A stretch of DNA of 64,000 nt from Prostheceraeus crozeri. Lineage: Eukaryota; Platyhelminthes; Polycladida; Euryleptidae. Positions 23,201 through 33,536 of this stretch are shown here, in pieces (position 1 is the stretch's first letter; each line of letters starts with the position of its first letter). Below the pieces are notes generated by a model that saw only the letters and a program-made list of their open reading frames with translations, was not told the DNA's origin and did no database searches. The stretch covers positions 124,001-188,000 of the forward strand of contig CAJQUW010014798.1 of assembly GCA_907163375.1 (NCBI GenBank), in the 5' to 3' direction. The translations under genes and the position numbers were made by a program.

Positions 23201-24010
23201 CTGATGACGTGGGTGTGTCACTCCTTGGTGCTGATGACGTGGGGGGAGTCATCCTTTCGTGTTTGGTGACATGTTGGATTGATTAGTAAGTGCTGATGAC
23301 ACGAGTGAATCATTCATTGAAGTTGGTCACGTGAATGTTTCATTCCTTGGTGCTTATGACGTGGGTGAGTCATTCCTTGGTGTTGATGACGTGTTGGATT
23401 GATTTGTGTGTGCTGATGACACGGGTGAGTCATCCATTCGTGTTTGCTGACGTGATGGATTGATTTGTGTGTGCTGATGACACGGGTGAGTCATCCATTC
23501 GTGTTTGCTGACGTGATGGATTGATTTGTGAGTATTGGTGACGTCGATAAGTCATTTCTTGGTGCCATTGACGTGGATGAGTTATTCCTTGGTGTTGATG
23601 ACGTGTTGGATTGATTTGTGTGTGCTGATGACGCGGGTGAGTCATCCATTCGTGTTTGCTGACGTGATGGATTGATTTGTGAGTATTGGTGACGTCGATA
23701 AGTCATTTCTTGGTGCCATTGACGTGGATGAGTTATTCCTTGGAGATTGCAAATTTTGAAGCTCTCATTTTTATAGCTGTTAATATAATTTTTTTAATGA
23801 AGCATTACGTAAAGATTGACTTTGCATGACATGCAAAATGCATATCAATTGATGTATTTTTATCATAATTTCCCGTCTATCAAGTCAAACTATTTTCACT
23901 AACCTGCGATTATTGACTGGAAGTCTCTTTCTTTTCAGCACAATGCCATAATGGATGCATTTTCAAAATATTCTGGTCTCGAAGATTTGAGGAAGAATCC
24001 TTATTTTTGA
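11178..24010 (+). CDS. MED15: Mediator tail subunit MED15-like, last six exons
   Basis: Six exons, 11178-11281, 11344-11408, 20457-21109, 22416-22932, 22990-23152 and 23939-24010, have GT-AG borders and phases that chain without a clash to give about 523 residues and a TGA. In order: a Gln/Pro-rich piece, a segment LEKLRQLSVRYTDTLRNYM resembling the metazoan MED15 'KLKQLSKYIEPLRRMI' block, an acidic region rich in E and D, then the conserved C-terminal part: VWCEIRALPAPFRVRM, SSVHLVVEYEEERLP, VRLPVDYPEF, a helical stretch and LVTWHNAIMDAF (compare human 'LVNLDP', 'VHLICKLDDKDLPSVPP', 'VPADYP' and 'LLNTWAQSVHQ'). MED15 is a tail subunit linking activators to RNA polymerase II in the nucleus. 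The N-terminal KIX domain is not found and probably lies further upstream. The first two exons are the less certain ones. A possible poly(A) signal AATAAA is at 24656. Confidence 0.65.
11344..11408 (+). CDS. MED15: MED15-like exon b
   Basis: A strong acceptor (TTTCATTTCATTTCAG) precedes a 65-bp exon encoding TSNINYESTRVSKPQENYQR M, ended by the donor ATGAG|GTGAGA. It starts in phase 0, as left by exon a, and ends in phase 2, exactly the phase needed by the exon at 20457 about 9 kb downstream. Protein-level support alone is weak. Confidence 0.45.
11409..14010. other. Intron sequence, no element recognised
   Basis: The first part of the 9-kb MED15-like intron. AT-rich, short open frames only. 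A string of degenerate GCCCGAA-like motifs at about 12720-12840 is too irregular to call a repeat array. Confidence 0.45.
14015..14430 (-). pseudogene. LINE fragment: C-terminal tail of a reverse transcriptase ORF
   Basis: The minus frame starts MLYGSETWAMTKESLRRLEV, then RMARWKCGVSPQDRI, RCLRWFGHVTRMNDN and RRPAGRRKKSRRDNVDEDLG. This is the well-known tail of many animal non-LTR retrotransposon ORFs ('LYGSETWxL', 'MRMLRWxCG', 'LRWxGHV', 'GRPKxxWxDxVxxDL'). Near 14100-14200 the reading continues in a second minus frame ending KKWRGAIRRNRRTQSSWSNR R, so a frameshift is present. The catalytic part and endonuclease are gone: a 5'-truncated dead copy, as usual for LINEs, within the MED15-like intron. 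Confidence 0.8.
14431..15834. other. Intron sequence, no element recognised
   Basis: Unique AT-rich DNA. A 115-codon minus frame at 15127-15474 has no recognisable domain and no neighbouring transposon signals, so I leave it uncalled. Confidence 0.4.
15835..16390. repeat. 75-77 bp minisatellite, about 7 units
   Basis: A unit containing GCTGATCAGGATGTCTACGA, a GGGGAACTGTGGATCGCCCA block and AACAATGATT repeats at 15997, 16072, 16149 and onwards with steps of 75-77 bp. The outer units are diverged and the inner ones nearly identical, the usual pattern of expansion from the middle. Open frames on the minus strand are repeat translations. Confidence 0.9.
16391..17253. other. Intron sequence; one orphan TIR-like end
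   Basis: AT-rich DNA. CAGGGTTGCCATTTGGTTTG at about 16550 looks like an hAT-type terminus, but no partner end was found. Confidence 0.4.
17259..19206 (+). mobile_element. hAT-type DNA transposon with 5-bp target duplication
   Basis: The ends are CAGGGTGTATA (17259) and its inverse TATACACCCTG (ending 19206). TACTC flanks both sides (17254-17258 and 19207-19211), a 5-bp duplication rather than the 8 bp usual for hAT. Just inside each end the string CTGGAAAAACCTGGAAAAGT occurs in direct, not inverted, orientation. The interior carries a degraded transposase (17415-18382) and an 80-bp-period partial duplication (copies at 18711 and 18791). At 1.95 kb it is short for an autonomous hAT and lacks the N-terminal DNA-binding domain. 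Confidence 0.8.
17415..18382 (+). pseudogene. hAT-like transposase C-terminal half, broken
   Basis: Two open stretches in one frame (17415-17837 and 17862-18329) are separated by in-frame TAG and TGA codons, and a further in-frame TAA at 18327 interrupts a tail that reads on to 18382. The diagnostic motif is CLSHGQASVERGFSVNK, the hAT C-terminal dimerisation block (compare 'SERxFS'), followed by LVSQRIIQDH and a long basic, coiled tail KMIEIKEKEEMKK. The N-terminal zinc finger and the first catalytic Asp region are absent. This variant with VERGFS differs from the other hATs in this window. Confidence 0.7.
19346..19807. mobile_element. hAT-like MITE, 8-bp target duplication
   Basis: CCATGATG occurs at 19338-19345 and 19808-19815. 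The left end is CAGGGATGTGATTTT and the right end AATCACAT; the last five bases expected at the right (CCCTG) are missing. As in the element at 17259, a subterminal string (TCCTGATTTTTT) is found near both ends in direct orientation. 462 bp, non-coding. Confidence 0.6.
19885..20258 (-). pseudogene. Penelope-like element fragment with GIY-YIG endonuclease start
   Basis: Read on the minus strand, a frame without an internal stop gives CACYVCKDTGPKCRCTDKHM, VYKFTCLIYHEF, YIGQTYIPFRYRVQEH and ERSFKNRRK. 'VYK..C..C/Y..FYIGQT....R...H' is the GIY-YIG signature of Penelope-like elements, preceded by their Cys-rich linker. The upstream part SRITYEPGSKF-like linker is also present; reverse transcriptase and the end of the endonuclease are missing. 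It lies in the last long intron before MED15-like exon c. Confidence 0.65.
20457..21109 (+). CDS. MED15: MED15-like exon c
   Basis: A 653-bp exon between the acceptor CATTTTTTGCAG and the donor TTCG|GTGAGT. After a Pro/Ser-rich start it encodes the amphipathic block LEKLRQLSVRYTDTLRNYM and LTKPTLETVRAQNL, a proline stretch (STPPAAPPSPP), then IVGNDLFYLLHSL and an acidic end DDCIWDEQEF. The order (helical block, then proline-rich linker) is that of metazoan MED15. The antisense and shifted frames here are shadows. Confidence 0.7.
21110..22415. other. MED15-like intron, no element recognised
   Basis: A 1.3-kb phase-1 intron. Composition varies; CGCGC-rich patches lie at about 21780-21990. Open frames lack motifs. 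Confidence 0.5.
22416..22932 (+). CDS. MED15: MED15-like exon d (acidic linker and C-terminal domain start)
   Basis: A 517-bp exon from the acceptor TTGAATTTTAG to the donor ATCG|GTGAGT. The first third is very acidic (EEQEEEERADMEII, ESEDDEEES). It continues into the conserved C-terminal domain with VWCEIRALPAPFRVRM, SVHLVVEYEEERLPCPLP and CVRLPVDYPEFRHL. It joins the next exon across a 57-bp intron in phase 2. Confidence 0.7.
22990..23152 (+). CDS. MED15: MED15-like exon e
   Basis: A 163-bp exon after the acceptor CTCCTCTTACAG, encoding SAYGLSEADKELEDAEEDAT, FKRLVGKIFDERSAKVRRTY and AEELSLYRVLVTW, ended by the donor ACGTGG|GTGAGT in phase 0. Its last ~25 bp and the donor form the first unit of the minisatellite that fills the following intron. 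Confidence 0.7.
23130..23750 (+). repeat. Intronic minisatellite built on the splice donor of exon e
   Basis: 30-bp units (GTGCTGATGACGTGGGTGTG plus TCACTCCTTG) start with the last bases of exon e and its donor ACGTGG|GTGAGTCATTCC, then repeat downstream, developing into a 61-bp superunit (starts at 23410 and 23471 are 61 bp apart) with GTGTTTGCTGACGTGATGGA. Several copies retain GTGAGTCATTCC or GTGAGTCATCC, so the intron contains a series of donor-like sites. Confidence 0.9.
23939..24010 (+). CDS. MED15: MED15-like terminal exon f
   Basis: After the acceptor TCTCTTTCTTTTCAG the frame reads HNAIMDAFSKYSGLEDLRKN PYF and TGA. Joined to the upstream VTW it gives a tail like the 'NTWAQSVHQACL' end of vertebrate MED15. 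Short, but phase and motif agree. Confidence 0.65.
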   Translation, partial: HNAIMDAFSKYSGLEDLRKNPYF

Positions 24011-25177
24011 AGATAATTGTAATGTCTCGCAGTATTAAGTGGTCAATTCTTCACATTTCGACAAATTACTCTGATATCGTCACAAGCCGTTTGTAAATTC
24101 GTTTTTAGTACTAGAACTCTTGTCTTCAGCGTCGTACTCGGTTTTCAAATGACTCCATGTGCAATACATCAAAATACGGGTATACATCGACAGTATTGAG
24201 GTTCACTTGTGATAATGTCAACATTTGTTGTAAGTTGGAAGATTTATATACGAAAACAAACAGTATTTGTTCCGGTCTTGAAGCAGTGTTCCATTTTGAG
24301 AAACCAATTAGTAAATCGATTTTTAGTAATTTTTTGTTTTGTCCTTTTTGCTTGTACTAAGTTTGAAGGTTGGTGGTTGATGAAGTAAAAGGGTCGACAT
24401 TCTTTCTTTCAAACCTCACACGTTGCATTTACAGGTAAATTTCATAAGCAAGACAAGAAGCTAGAGATATTACAGGAATGAACTGGATACATAGGATTAT
24501 GTGAAAGCATCCGCCAAGTCGCGCAGTTATTTTCCGCATGTGAAATAATACAGGGTGTCGATAATCTGGGAAGTTTTGAGTGAATACAAAGCAAACAGAC
24601 ATAGCTGGGTAAAAAGGATAGCATTGAAATTTATGTTTTGAGCAGCAACTGAAATAATAAAAGTGTTCTACATATTTCTACATATAATAACAGCAATGAT
24701 GATGACTAAGTGTATAAGCATTGAATTTATTGCCGGCAATTATTCTGCAGGATATTGCAATCTTCTCTCACAAAACTAACGTGATGTCTATTGCATGTCT
24801 TCTCCTGGATTTTGTCGCAGTTCTTATACTTCTTCAGGTAGTTGAATGTGCGGTCATTCGACCACTTATTTTCGAAAGCATTTCTTAAGGATCAATCTCC
24901 TGTGTCAGCAAGACTGAATTGTTCCTATCTAAATTAATTAATGATTGAAATCGGATGTTGTGTTGATATTCATATACGCGTAGAGTTTTGTAGACTGATT
25001 CGAGACTTGGAAAACTTTTACTAAATTTACTGAAGTGAAAATTTGAATGTTTTCCGGCTAAATTACAAATATAAATTGTATGAGTCTGCCATAATCGTGC
25101 AAAAAGCATCTTACTTGAACTTGACGTGAACAAGCATCATCTACACATAAGTCTAAAATTTCAATCATCATTCATGA
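24011..25177. other. Probable MED15-like 3'UTR, then nothing recognised
   Basis: AT-rich sequence with a candidate polyadenylation signal AATAAA at 24656-24661. No element ends or coding motifs seen. Confidence 0.4.
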
Positions 25178-25185
25178 ACAATTAC

Positions 25186-27617
25186 CAGGGTTGCCGTGGG
25201 TAGGCCTATGAGGATTCTGTGAGGGTAGGTGTGGGTATTGAGGCTATCCGCACAGCTCCCATAGCGCTTCTATGGAACTTCTGAAGATTTTTGACATTCA
25301 CTAGAAGCAACCAGAACTGACATCATATCACACAATCAACTTCGATGTTGAATTACAAAGTATCACTCAGCCTACCCATTTCACCACTTACAATGCATGA
25401 CATATCAATGCTGATCATTTTTACGGTAGTAACACACGTTCAATAATTTTGAATGACTTATAATGATAGTTCCAGGTGTACAAGGACGTCTGAAGTGGAA
25501 AAATTCTGCAAGTCTCCTTTACTGCAGAGCCGAATGGAGACTTTCAAATATTAGCTCTAATAGTAAAAATAGCGCATATACAATTATTTGTGATATAATT
25601 AAGCTTGCGTGATAAATGCGATCAATCATTATTAACCTAGATTTTAAAGTAATTACGATATAGAAGACTTGTTGGGTCCAACCCACAAAGCAAGCACATG
25701 AAAATGTTGAATGATTTTCGTCGGATACATGAGCAGTGTGCAAATCATTCAATGTATTGGCTTAAGCCATCTACTCGCATTGCAGTCATAGTTATAATGA
25801 AAGCTCAGATTTTTCACGCCCACGATTTGTCAGAACTTTCATTTTCATCGGATGGGCATCCTTAACTGCACACTTAAGTGTGCCTCAATAAATTGTTCAT
25901 TGTGCTGCATTTCATCACCATATACAAATGGATCAACATCCTCCAAGTTCTTGTGCAATAATTTGGTGACATGAGTGGTCGAGAACATCAGGATGATTTT
26001 CATCGAAGACTATAATAGATTAGATTGATTCAAAGCTTTTTCCTTCACCACGTTAGTCGATTCTTCGAGACAATTCTAAACTTTGAAATTTTGCTTTATC
26101 GGCATTGATGGTGATAGAATTATCAATGTTTGCTACATTAGTTCAATTAACGAACATTAAACGGGAATATTCACACATGCATAAACATGGCATGATCCAC
26201 TGAGCAATAAACGATGGCTATAACACACATTGGTAGACCGCAAACATATAGTGAAGGCCTACATAAGAATTTTTGACAAGTGACTTTTGTGACAGAGTGA
26301 CCATTTTGATGCACTGGCAGTACAGCAACATAGGAATATTTTTGATTTGTTCAACCCTGTCTTTGTATGTTGATGGACTTCCTATTATTTGAAAATAGCA
26401 CCACTGCAACCAAGCGAATGAAAAGTCCTCACATTAGGAACCCCAAATACCAACTTACAGGACAACCCAGGATTATATTCTCACAGATGGAACACTTGAA
26501 ACTCGTATACAATCTATCAAAACAGCCAAATACATGCACTTAAAATTATTTGCAGTAAAAATCGAGTCTTCACGAAAAGCAGCTGCCTGAAAATATTATT
26601 GGGACATTAAGATCCTTCAGGACTTAAACCAACAGTCAAAGTTTCAATTGATATATTGATAAATATTCATGCTTGCTTTTGTGAAACATACTGTACTTAA
26701 TCACGATTGTATACAGCGAGGTGTGTGCATATTTCCTGAGAATGCTTCGCATAACATGTATACATGATGCAAAACAGCAACAGCAATGCAAAAATTGTAC
26801 CCTTAAAATAATCCTGTAGCAAAATGAAGTAGGATCGACGTGGTCAATAACTAGGTTAAGTGAACCAAAAATCCAAAGTGCATGATTAAAAGAGGCAGTT
26901 TGAAAGACAAGCTGATCAATAACCGATTTGTTACAGAAGCAAAGAAATAAAGACAATATCGTCATACTGTCAAAAAGCAACATTCGAGATAGAATTACGT
27001 TTACGGTTAAATACGTTATGGTAGTTTTATGGAAATAGGTGTCATGTTTCATGAATCATTAAAGAATTAAGAGCGGAATGAGAAGAACCTATGTAAACTG
27101 TACGTGTAAGCTGGCAGCAGGCGACAAAAACTTACGAATCAGTAGAGATAGATAAAGAACACCTATCTGCTATCTGCAACCAAATGATTCCGGCAAATGT
27201 AAATTTATAAGTCAAATACGTGTGCATAGCGGTCTCTATTCCTTACATAAATGAGCATTTAGTTAAATTTTCGCTACAATAATCTCTAGGTGGCAAGTCG
27301 GAATCAAGGCTCAATGATGATAGAAAATAGGCTGCTAAAAGAGCAATAGGCCTATACAGAAGATAGCAAAGAAAAGTCATAAAAGTTACATCACGCAGTC
27401 GGTGACTTTCTTCTAGGACTCCCATTCCACATCTGTGGAGTCAAATACGGCCTTCGGATCATTGAATGATGTGCAGAAGTTCCACTGAGATGGAGATATT
27501 GGACATCAATCATTCTATACGAACAATAGCAACATATTAATCAGGGGCTTCTCCTGTGTGGGTGGGGGATAGTCGCAGGTTCTTCTGATTCAAATATCAA
27601 TCCCCACGGCAACCCTG
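25186..27617. mobile_element. Non-autonomous hAT element, perfect 8-bp target duplication
   Basis: The ends CAGGGTTGCCGTGGG (25186) and CCCACGGCAACCCTG (ending 27617) are perfect 15-bp inverted repeats, and ACAATTAC flanks both sides (25178-25185 and 27618-27625). These are textbook hAT features. The 2.43-kb AT-rich interior has only short open frames; the largest (26636-27052, minus) shows no transposase motif. A deletion or capture derivative moved by a related hAT is the likely reading. Confidence 0.88.
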
Positions 27618-28030
27618 ACAATTACACAAGAATATATGTAGCAACTGATCTCCAATTTGATAACATTGCCATGGACATCGATGAAAGAGTTTCTCAGTAC
27701 CATGGCAAATAGAATTGTAGTCAGTTTATTAGATAGTTTACTTTTAATTCTTATAAGTTAGTTGTAAAGCAAGTTTGATACCCCGAGAAAAATATATTAC
27801 TGCTACACGGGAAAATCGACACAATGTATTGATGTATAGCTTGTCTTGTGAACTGAATCCACTAGACATAATTCTGACTGAGTTGCTAATATCCTTGAGA
27901 TGTTAGTAGCCTATCGTACACTAACTCCGGTGAACCTATACGTGCACGTGGGGAAGCAATGAACATCTTTATGACTACTGTCGTTTTTATATTTTTGGTT
28001 GTTAACCTGAACCTTTTAAAGGGCACTGAA

Positions 28031-28882
28031 CAGTGGCGGCCCGTCCATATGGGCGCCTGGGGCGCAGCCCTCCAGTTTTGCTGATCATATATCTGCATAC
28101 ATCAAACATTTTTAGCAGCATCAAACGCGTAAATTGTGCAAGGATGGGGCGCTCTCGTGAAGTCCCTCTGGTGCAACTTGGCGCATTCTCATTAGCTAAC
28201 GCAGAGTCAAGAGGCATGTATTGGGAAGTCAAGATTGCGTTATTCTGTTGTATTAAACATGTTGTAGACTACTGCAGGGGAAGAACACTCGATCAATATT
28301 CATTGCTGTCTCTCATTTAACCTTGTAGATTCGAATGAAATTGAATCTGATCATTTCTCTAGAAATCCTTTATTTCAACACTTCACAGAAAAAAATTAGA
28401 ATTAAGAAGCATTGACTCGCCAAAGTTGCGAATAATCGGGATGCATGTTAATGTTTTACAAAACTTTGTCCAGAGCCATCCGTACTTCACTGTAAATGTT
28501 GCTCATCAATTCCTGACATTTTTGAACTTTGATAACCGAGATATTCGCTTAAAACATTGTGAATGATTTCAAATTATATGCATAAAGATAAAATAGCTTA
28601 AAAATGAAAATGTTTTTTTTTTCATTTCAATTAACTGTCATGGAATTCAAACATATTTTCTTTTTTAAAAAATGAGGGTCTGAACTACATAAAGAATTCT
28701 TTATTATAAACGGATCACAAATAGATATTTGAAATGGAACAATTCAATTTTGCCACATAGTTGTAGTTATACGCTTACATGTATATCTAATTGCAGTAGC
28801 TGAGATCGCATTAGCGTTTGAGCTTAGATAAAGAAGTTTTTAACTGCGCCCCGCTCGAGTTGAACTACACGAGCCGCTACTG
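28031..28882. mobile_element. hAT-type MITE (CAGTGGCGGC ends)
   Basis: The left end CAGTGGCGGCCCGTCCATAT and the right end, inverted, CAGTAGCGGCTCGTGTAG share imperfect 15-bp inverted repeats, with a GC-rich GGGGCGCAG block just inside each. The flanks GCACTGAA (28023-28030) and GCACGGAA (28883-28890) form an 8-bp duplication with one mismatch. 852 bp, no transposase; the 95-codon frame at its left end is a by-product of the GC-rich terminus. Confidence 0.8.
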
Positions 28883-28890
28883 GCACGGAA

Positions 28891-30273
28891 TGTTCAGGAT
28901 ATGCAGGCCTATCTTGATTCAAACATCTTCGTGATTTCGACTATTCATTTTATCACTACTGGATTGTTTTTGTGCACTGAAGCGCACACATTTACGTGGC
29001 AAACAACGATCCTACAGAATGTCTTCTCCTGTGGTCCCGTCATTTGTGAACATGTCAATAATAATGATTCCTGTCTTTTATACATTTCTGAATAATTACT
29101 TTCTTGGTATTCAGTGATCTTCCACTGCATCTTCTAAGTGCATTTTCGCTTCATATTATAATATAAAGTGTGTTCAAATGATTATACAGTCGAAAATAGT
29201 AGCTTCAATTATAAGCCCACTTTCGGGACTCCTTAATTACATATTCCCATTTCTTGTGGATTCGGGTGACGAGTTATCTCCAACAGGCTTTCGTTACAAT
29301 TCCGACGACAGTTTTGAGATTGTATTTCAATGGAATGCTGAATATATCATTCGGAATTCAATTGCTTTCACAACGCATTAATTGATTTATATTTTTGTTA
29401 ATTTTTTATTACATCTAGCTAAAACCCAAGCAGTCACAATTCTAATCTTGAGTTGAGAGAATGAAATGAACAAATTGAGACGTACGACCGATACAATTCA
29501 GTTGCGTGAATAAGAAAACAATAGTTAATCTTTGAAAGGAGGTGTTACGCCCGCACGTCTTATTCAATGCGGAAATCACGACCATCTGATTTTCATTCTG
29601 CATTGCTAATCGAGTTGTTAAGACTGAAATTCTTCTAGATGAAGGAATGTCTGATTAATAAGCTTTCATTCCGTCTTATCAATCAGCGAAGAGTCTAACT
29701 TGGACTCCCTTTCGTAGAAGCCTTACATTTTGTTACTGTTGAATAAATTGGATAAAAACACGTCTTATCACGGAAGCCAGAATCGTATCTAGAAGTTAGC
29801 TGAGCCAATTTCTTAGTCTCTCTGATAGGCGCGGTCAATCAATTATATTTTGTCTCTACCTTATCCAATTTGATGCTCTGATCGCAAATGTACAGTATGC
29901 TTCATATTTCTTAACAACTAAGTTTTTAGTGCAATATGAGTGCCTTGATTAAAAAGTGGATCCGCTAACAATTCACATTCAGATTGCAGAAAATGTAAAC
30001 TTCGGATCACAGCTAGATGCTGCATTGTTATGAAAATGAAACGATGCGTTTGTGATCAGCACAACTAATTGGATCAGGTAGTGACAAAATAAAACTAACC
30101 GGCAACTTCACACACGTGGAAACAAACGGTGAGTGAGGTCAGCTCATTCCAGTAAGCCCTACTTATGCTTATGGGATATCTCCCCCCACGATTCAAATTT
30201 GTCTAAAAGCCGTAGAAATGAATCATCACAAACTTTAAACAAACGTAAGTAAGGATATTCCCTAGCCACATAC
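28891..30273. other. No gene seen
   Basis: AT-rich unique sequence without motif-bearing frames or repeat ends. Confidence 0.45.
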
Positions 30274-30466
30274 CAAATTTTGGGCAAATCGGAGGAGTAC
30301 TTTTTGAATTAGGAGCGATAGCTTGAAGTGCAGCAATGGCGGCAGCTTGATCTGACTTGTCTATGACCTCACCGTATGAGCAGATGGCACTTGAGGTTAA
30401 CAAAGTCATTTCCCGCAACTCGTGAATCGATGATGACCAGGCCACATCCCTCACATTAGCATGCTT
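30274..30466 (-). CDS. Possible internal exon of an unrecognised gene
   Basis: On the minus strand a 193-bp open block has an acceptor (CACCTTTTTAAG) and a donor (AAATTTG|GTATGT). It encodes KHANVRDVAWSSSIHELREM, TLLTSSAICSYGEVIDKSDQ and AAAIAALQAIAPNSKSTPPI CPKF. Codon use and amino-acid make-up (helical, Ala-rich) look protein-coding, but I recognise no domain. It starts in phase 0 and ends in phase 1; partner exons were not found, and an hAT element was inserted about 100 bp upstream. Function unknown. Confidence 0.3.
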
Positions 30467-30567
30467 CTTAAAAAGGTGTGGCAACGTAGTGGTCGTGGGA
30501 AGATTTCAAATGGCAGTGGATGAGACGAAGAGGGAGAGAGAACAATGCAGACACGAGGAGTAATGAT

Positions 30568-31927
30568 TAGGGTTTACAATCTCGATCCGTTTTCTCAATC
30601 CCGGGATTTTCGAGACTGGCTAATCGCAATCCCGGGATCCCGGGATCTCGATCGAGATTTATATATACTGTATATGTTTTTAATCATTAAGTTTCAAGAA
30701 ATATTTCAAAAGACGATGCGTGCTTGTAAAATGCATATCTTTCAACGTGAACTAAACAAACATCTACAGTAGGTAAAACTAGTCAACTCGTAAAAAATAT
30801 TGGCGAAGTAAGGTAAGACACTGAATTGCGTTATCACTCATTCTCGACCGTAATTTCGTTAAGAACAAACCGGCCGCCGAGAATGCCCTTTCGGATTCTA
30901 CCGAATGTTGGAGAAAAATCTATCAGTGCAATATCAACTGATGTGATAATGAGTATTGGCGAAAGATTTCTATATCTGTGTAAGCAACTGTCTGCACCAT
31001 CTTCACAATCATGAAATAACAAGTAAAATGAAGTCTATTTTGTTAAATTTGATGTAATATTAGCTGAGGTATCGCCAATTTTGTGTTTCGAAGACTTTCT
31101 GTCAACGGTACTCACTTATCAGTTGAGCATACATTCACTTAGAGAACAAATGCATTTTTTGACATAACTTCTGAACCACTGGGTCGATTGTGATGAACGA
31201 AACGTTGTCTTCATCACAACAACAAGATGAATACAACTGCAATGTCATTTTGTCGATAACTGATGATTTTTTTCAAATTGTCTTTCACCGTCAATTAATC
31301 ACCGAGACACAATTCGTTGTCGATGTGTGAAAACCAACACAGCGCAGCTGCAGTAGCAGTCCGGTGACCTGTCAATAGAGCGAATTCGGGAGACTCACTG
31401 GGTTGAATGACGGTTTCTTCGACGGTTTTTCCCTCAAAGACCGCAAACCGCAAACCTAGCTCTGTCTGAACGAGCCTTGAACGGGCCTTTAGTCGTTATT
31501 TTAAATCGTTGTGATTTGTCTTTCAGCTATCAATTTACGAAGTATTTTCAGTTTACAGAAGCAGTGTCACAACACTGTTTATTAAGCGTCTGAACGGTTT
31601 GTGTCACGGCATTGATTTAGCCCAGATTTCGCGCTGCTCCTCGGCACTAATGTCACGACACTAGTGTCATCATGTGAACGAGGCTTAACCAGCTAGCTCG
31701 GCAAATACAGCACATTGGCAATTTATCAAACTTGGAACATAAAAAATTTAGATGCATTTTCAAAAAAGCCATTGACTCTCTTAACTATGTCACTTAGAAG
31801 GAACTCAGGGCCAATCTTTCAAATATCTCGAAATACCTCGAGATCTCAAAGACGTAATCCCGGGATTTTTAATCTCGGAAATAGGGTAGAGATCCCGGGA
31901 TCCGAGATCCCGGGATTGTAAACCCTA
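30568..31927 (-). mobile_element. hAT element with transposase remnant, 8-bp target duplication
   Basis: The inverted ends are TAGGGTTTACAATC (30568) and GATTGTAAACCCTA (ending 31927); GTAATGAT flanks both sides (30560-30567 and 31928-31935). Both subterminal regions are rich in the palindrome ATCCCGGGAT. The interior retains only the end of an hAT transposase on the minus strand (30779-30901), so this 1.36-kb copy is an internal deletion derivative. Confidence 0.88.
30779..30901 (-). pseudogene. hAT transposase dimerisation-domain remnant
   Basis: The minus frame reads ESERAFSAAGLFLTKLRSRM, then SDNAIQCLTLLRQYFLRVD and a stop. This is the classic hAT C-terminal block ('SERxFSxxGxxxxxxRxxLxxxxxxxLxFL'). 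Just upstream the expected 'PATSV' continues only in another frame, so a frameshift separates it from older coding sequence. The rest of the enzyme is not recognisable. Confidence 0.8.
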
Positions 31928-31935
31928 GTAATGAT

Positions 31936-32640
31936 GCGTCGAACAGACGAAGTCAGATCAAGCTGTTGACATTACGTTATCGTCTTTAATGCAAGAAGTA
32001 CTTGTCTGATCTGCATAAAATTTTGTATGTAGGTAGAAAATATGCTTAAGTACGTGTACCCGAAGTTTGGTGACGATTGATTCATTTTTGCAGATTTTGA
32101 AAAAATTTCAAAACGTGGGGGAGGGGCGAGATAACCCATAAGTACCCTCATTCCTGATAGCGTCATTTGAATCATCATAATTGGACAGCCAAAGGGATTA
32201 TCATACGTTGATTGTAATTCAAATAATTATTGGAAACAATTAGGACTACAATTCAGTATACTTTGGAGATGGAGTCTGGGAACAGCTATCCATTCCTAGT
32301 TGTCTTAATCAGAAAGGGGGTGAGTGGACGCCTGAAGACGCTTGAAGAGCTTCTCATGGAGTAACTTCCACTATTATATATTCTCTCTCTCTCCTCTCCT
32401 CTCCTCTCCTCTCCTCCGATGTTGCAATAATTGATTTGTACTGGAAAAGGTCATGCTAACAGCCAACTAGATTCAAACTGAAATCACTCAATAATACTCT
32501 AATATAAAAAGTCGAATCAGGTCTTCTGCAACCAGATGTGCATACGTAGGTGCTGACGAAGAATAAAATCGAAAGCTCCACCTACTCTGGTTCGTTTTGA
32601 ACAAATTCAGCGCGAGCGACAAGGCGGGGCCTCCTCGCCT
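31936..32640. other. No gene seen; small CTCTC-type tract
   Basis: A short CTCTCC repeat lies at about 32377-32417, a satellite of the larger tract downstream. Otherwise unique. Confidence 0.5.
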
Positions 32641-33002
<362 letters not shown>

Positions 33003-33536
33003 TTCACCTCTTGTGTTTTAATTTCTTCACTTCATTTTCTTTCACGCTATGTATCACTTTTCTATGCCCCTCTTTTGTGACTGGTTTCCTTTCTTGCTTT
33101 CGTAAAAAGAATATTTGTGTTTTGCATCTTGTACCGGTAACACGTACCTCAGTTTCGAGTGATGTCAGTAATCTTGTCGTCCATTGTTGGTTGCATGTAT
33201 CACGCTTGTCTACTGTTCAGATTTCTGCTTGTCGCGATCGTTGTGTTTTAGTATTCATCTGATGTTTGATTGGTCGGCTGCGTTGATTGCTGTGGCATAT
33301 CTGATTCCAAGTGTCCTTACAAACAGTATGTGTTAAATTGTCGTAATCATGGCTAGTGAACGCTAGTAGAAAACGTTCGGCAGCTTGTAACATTATATGA
33401 AATAAGAAGAAAGATAACACACACGTACTGGGTCCTTCCGCCTTTGATTACAATCAGTAATTAATTTGAATAATTTTTCGTACAACACTTATAAGCACCA
33501 TCCCAAGACAAGTCAGTTTTACAGCTAGTAGATGTA

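Noticed and set aside
26636-27052. 138-codon minus frame as a transposase of the hAT at 25186
   Set aside because: No hAT motif (no TRW, SERxFS or zinc finger); Leu/Phe/Cys-rich composition fits a chance frame.
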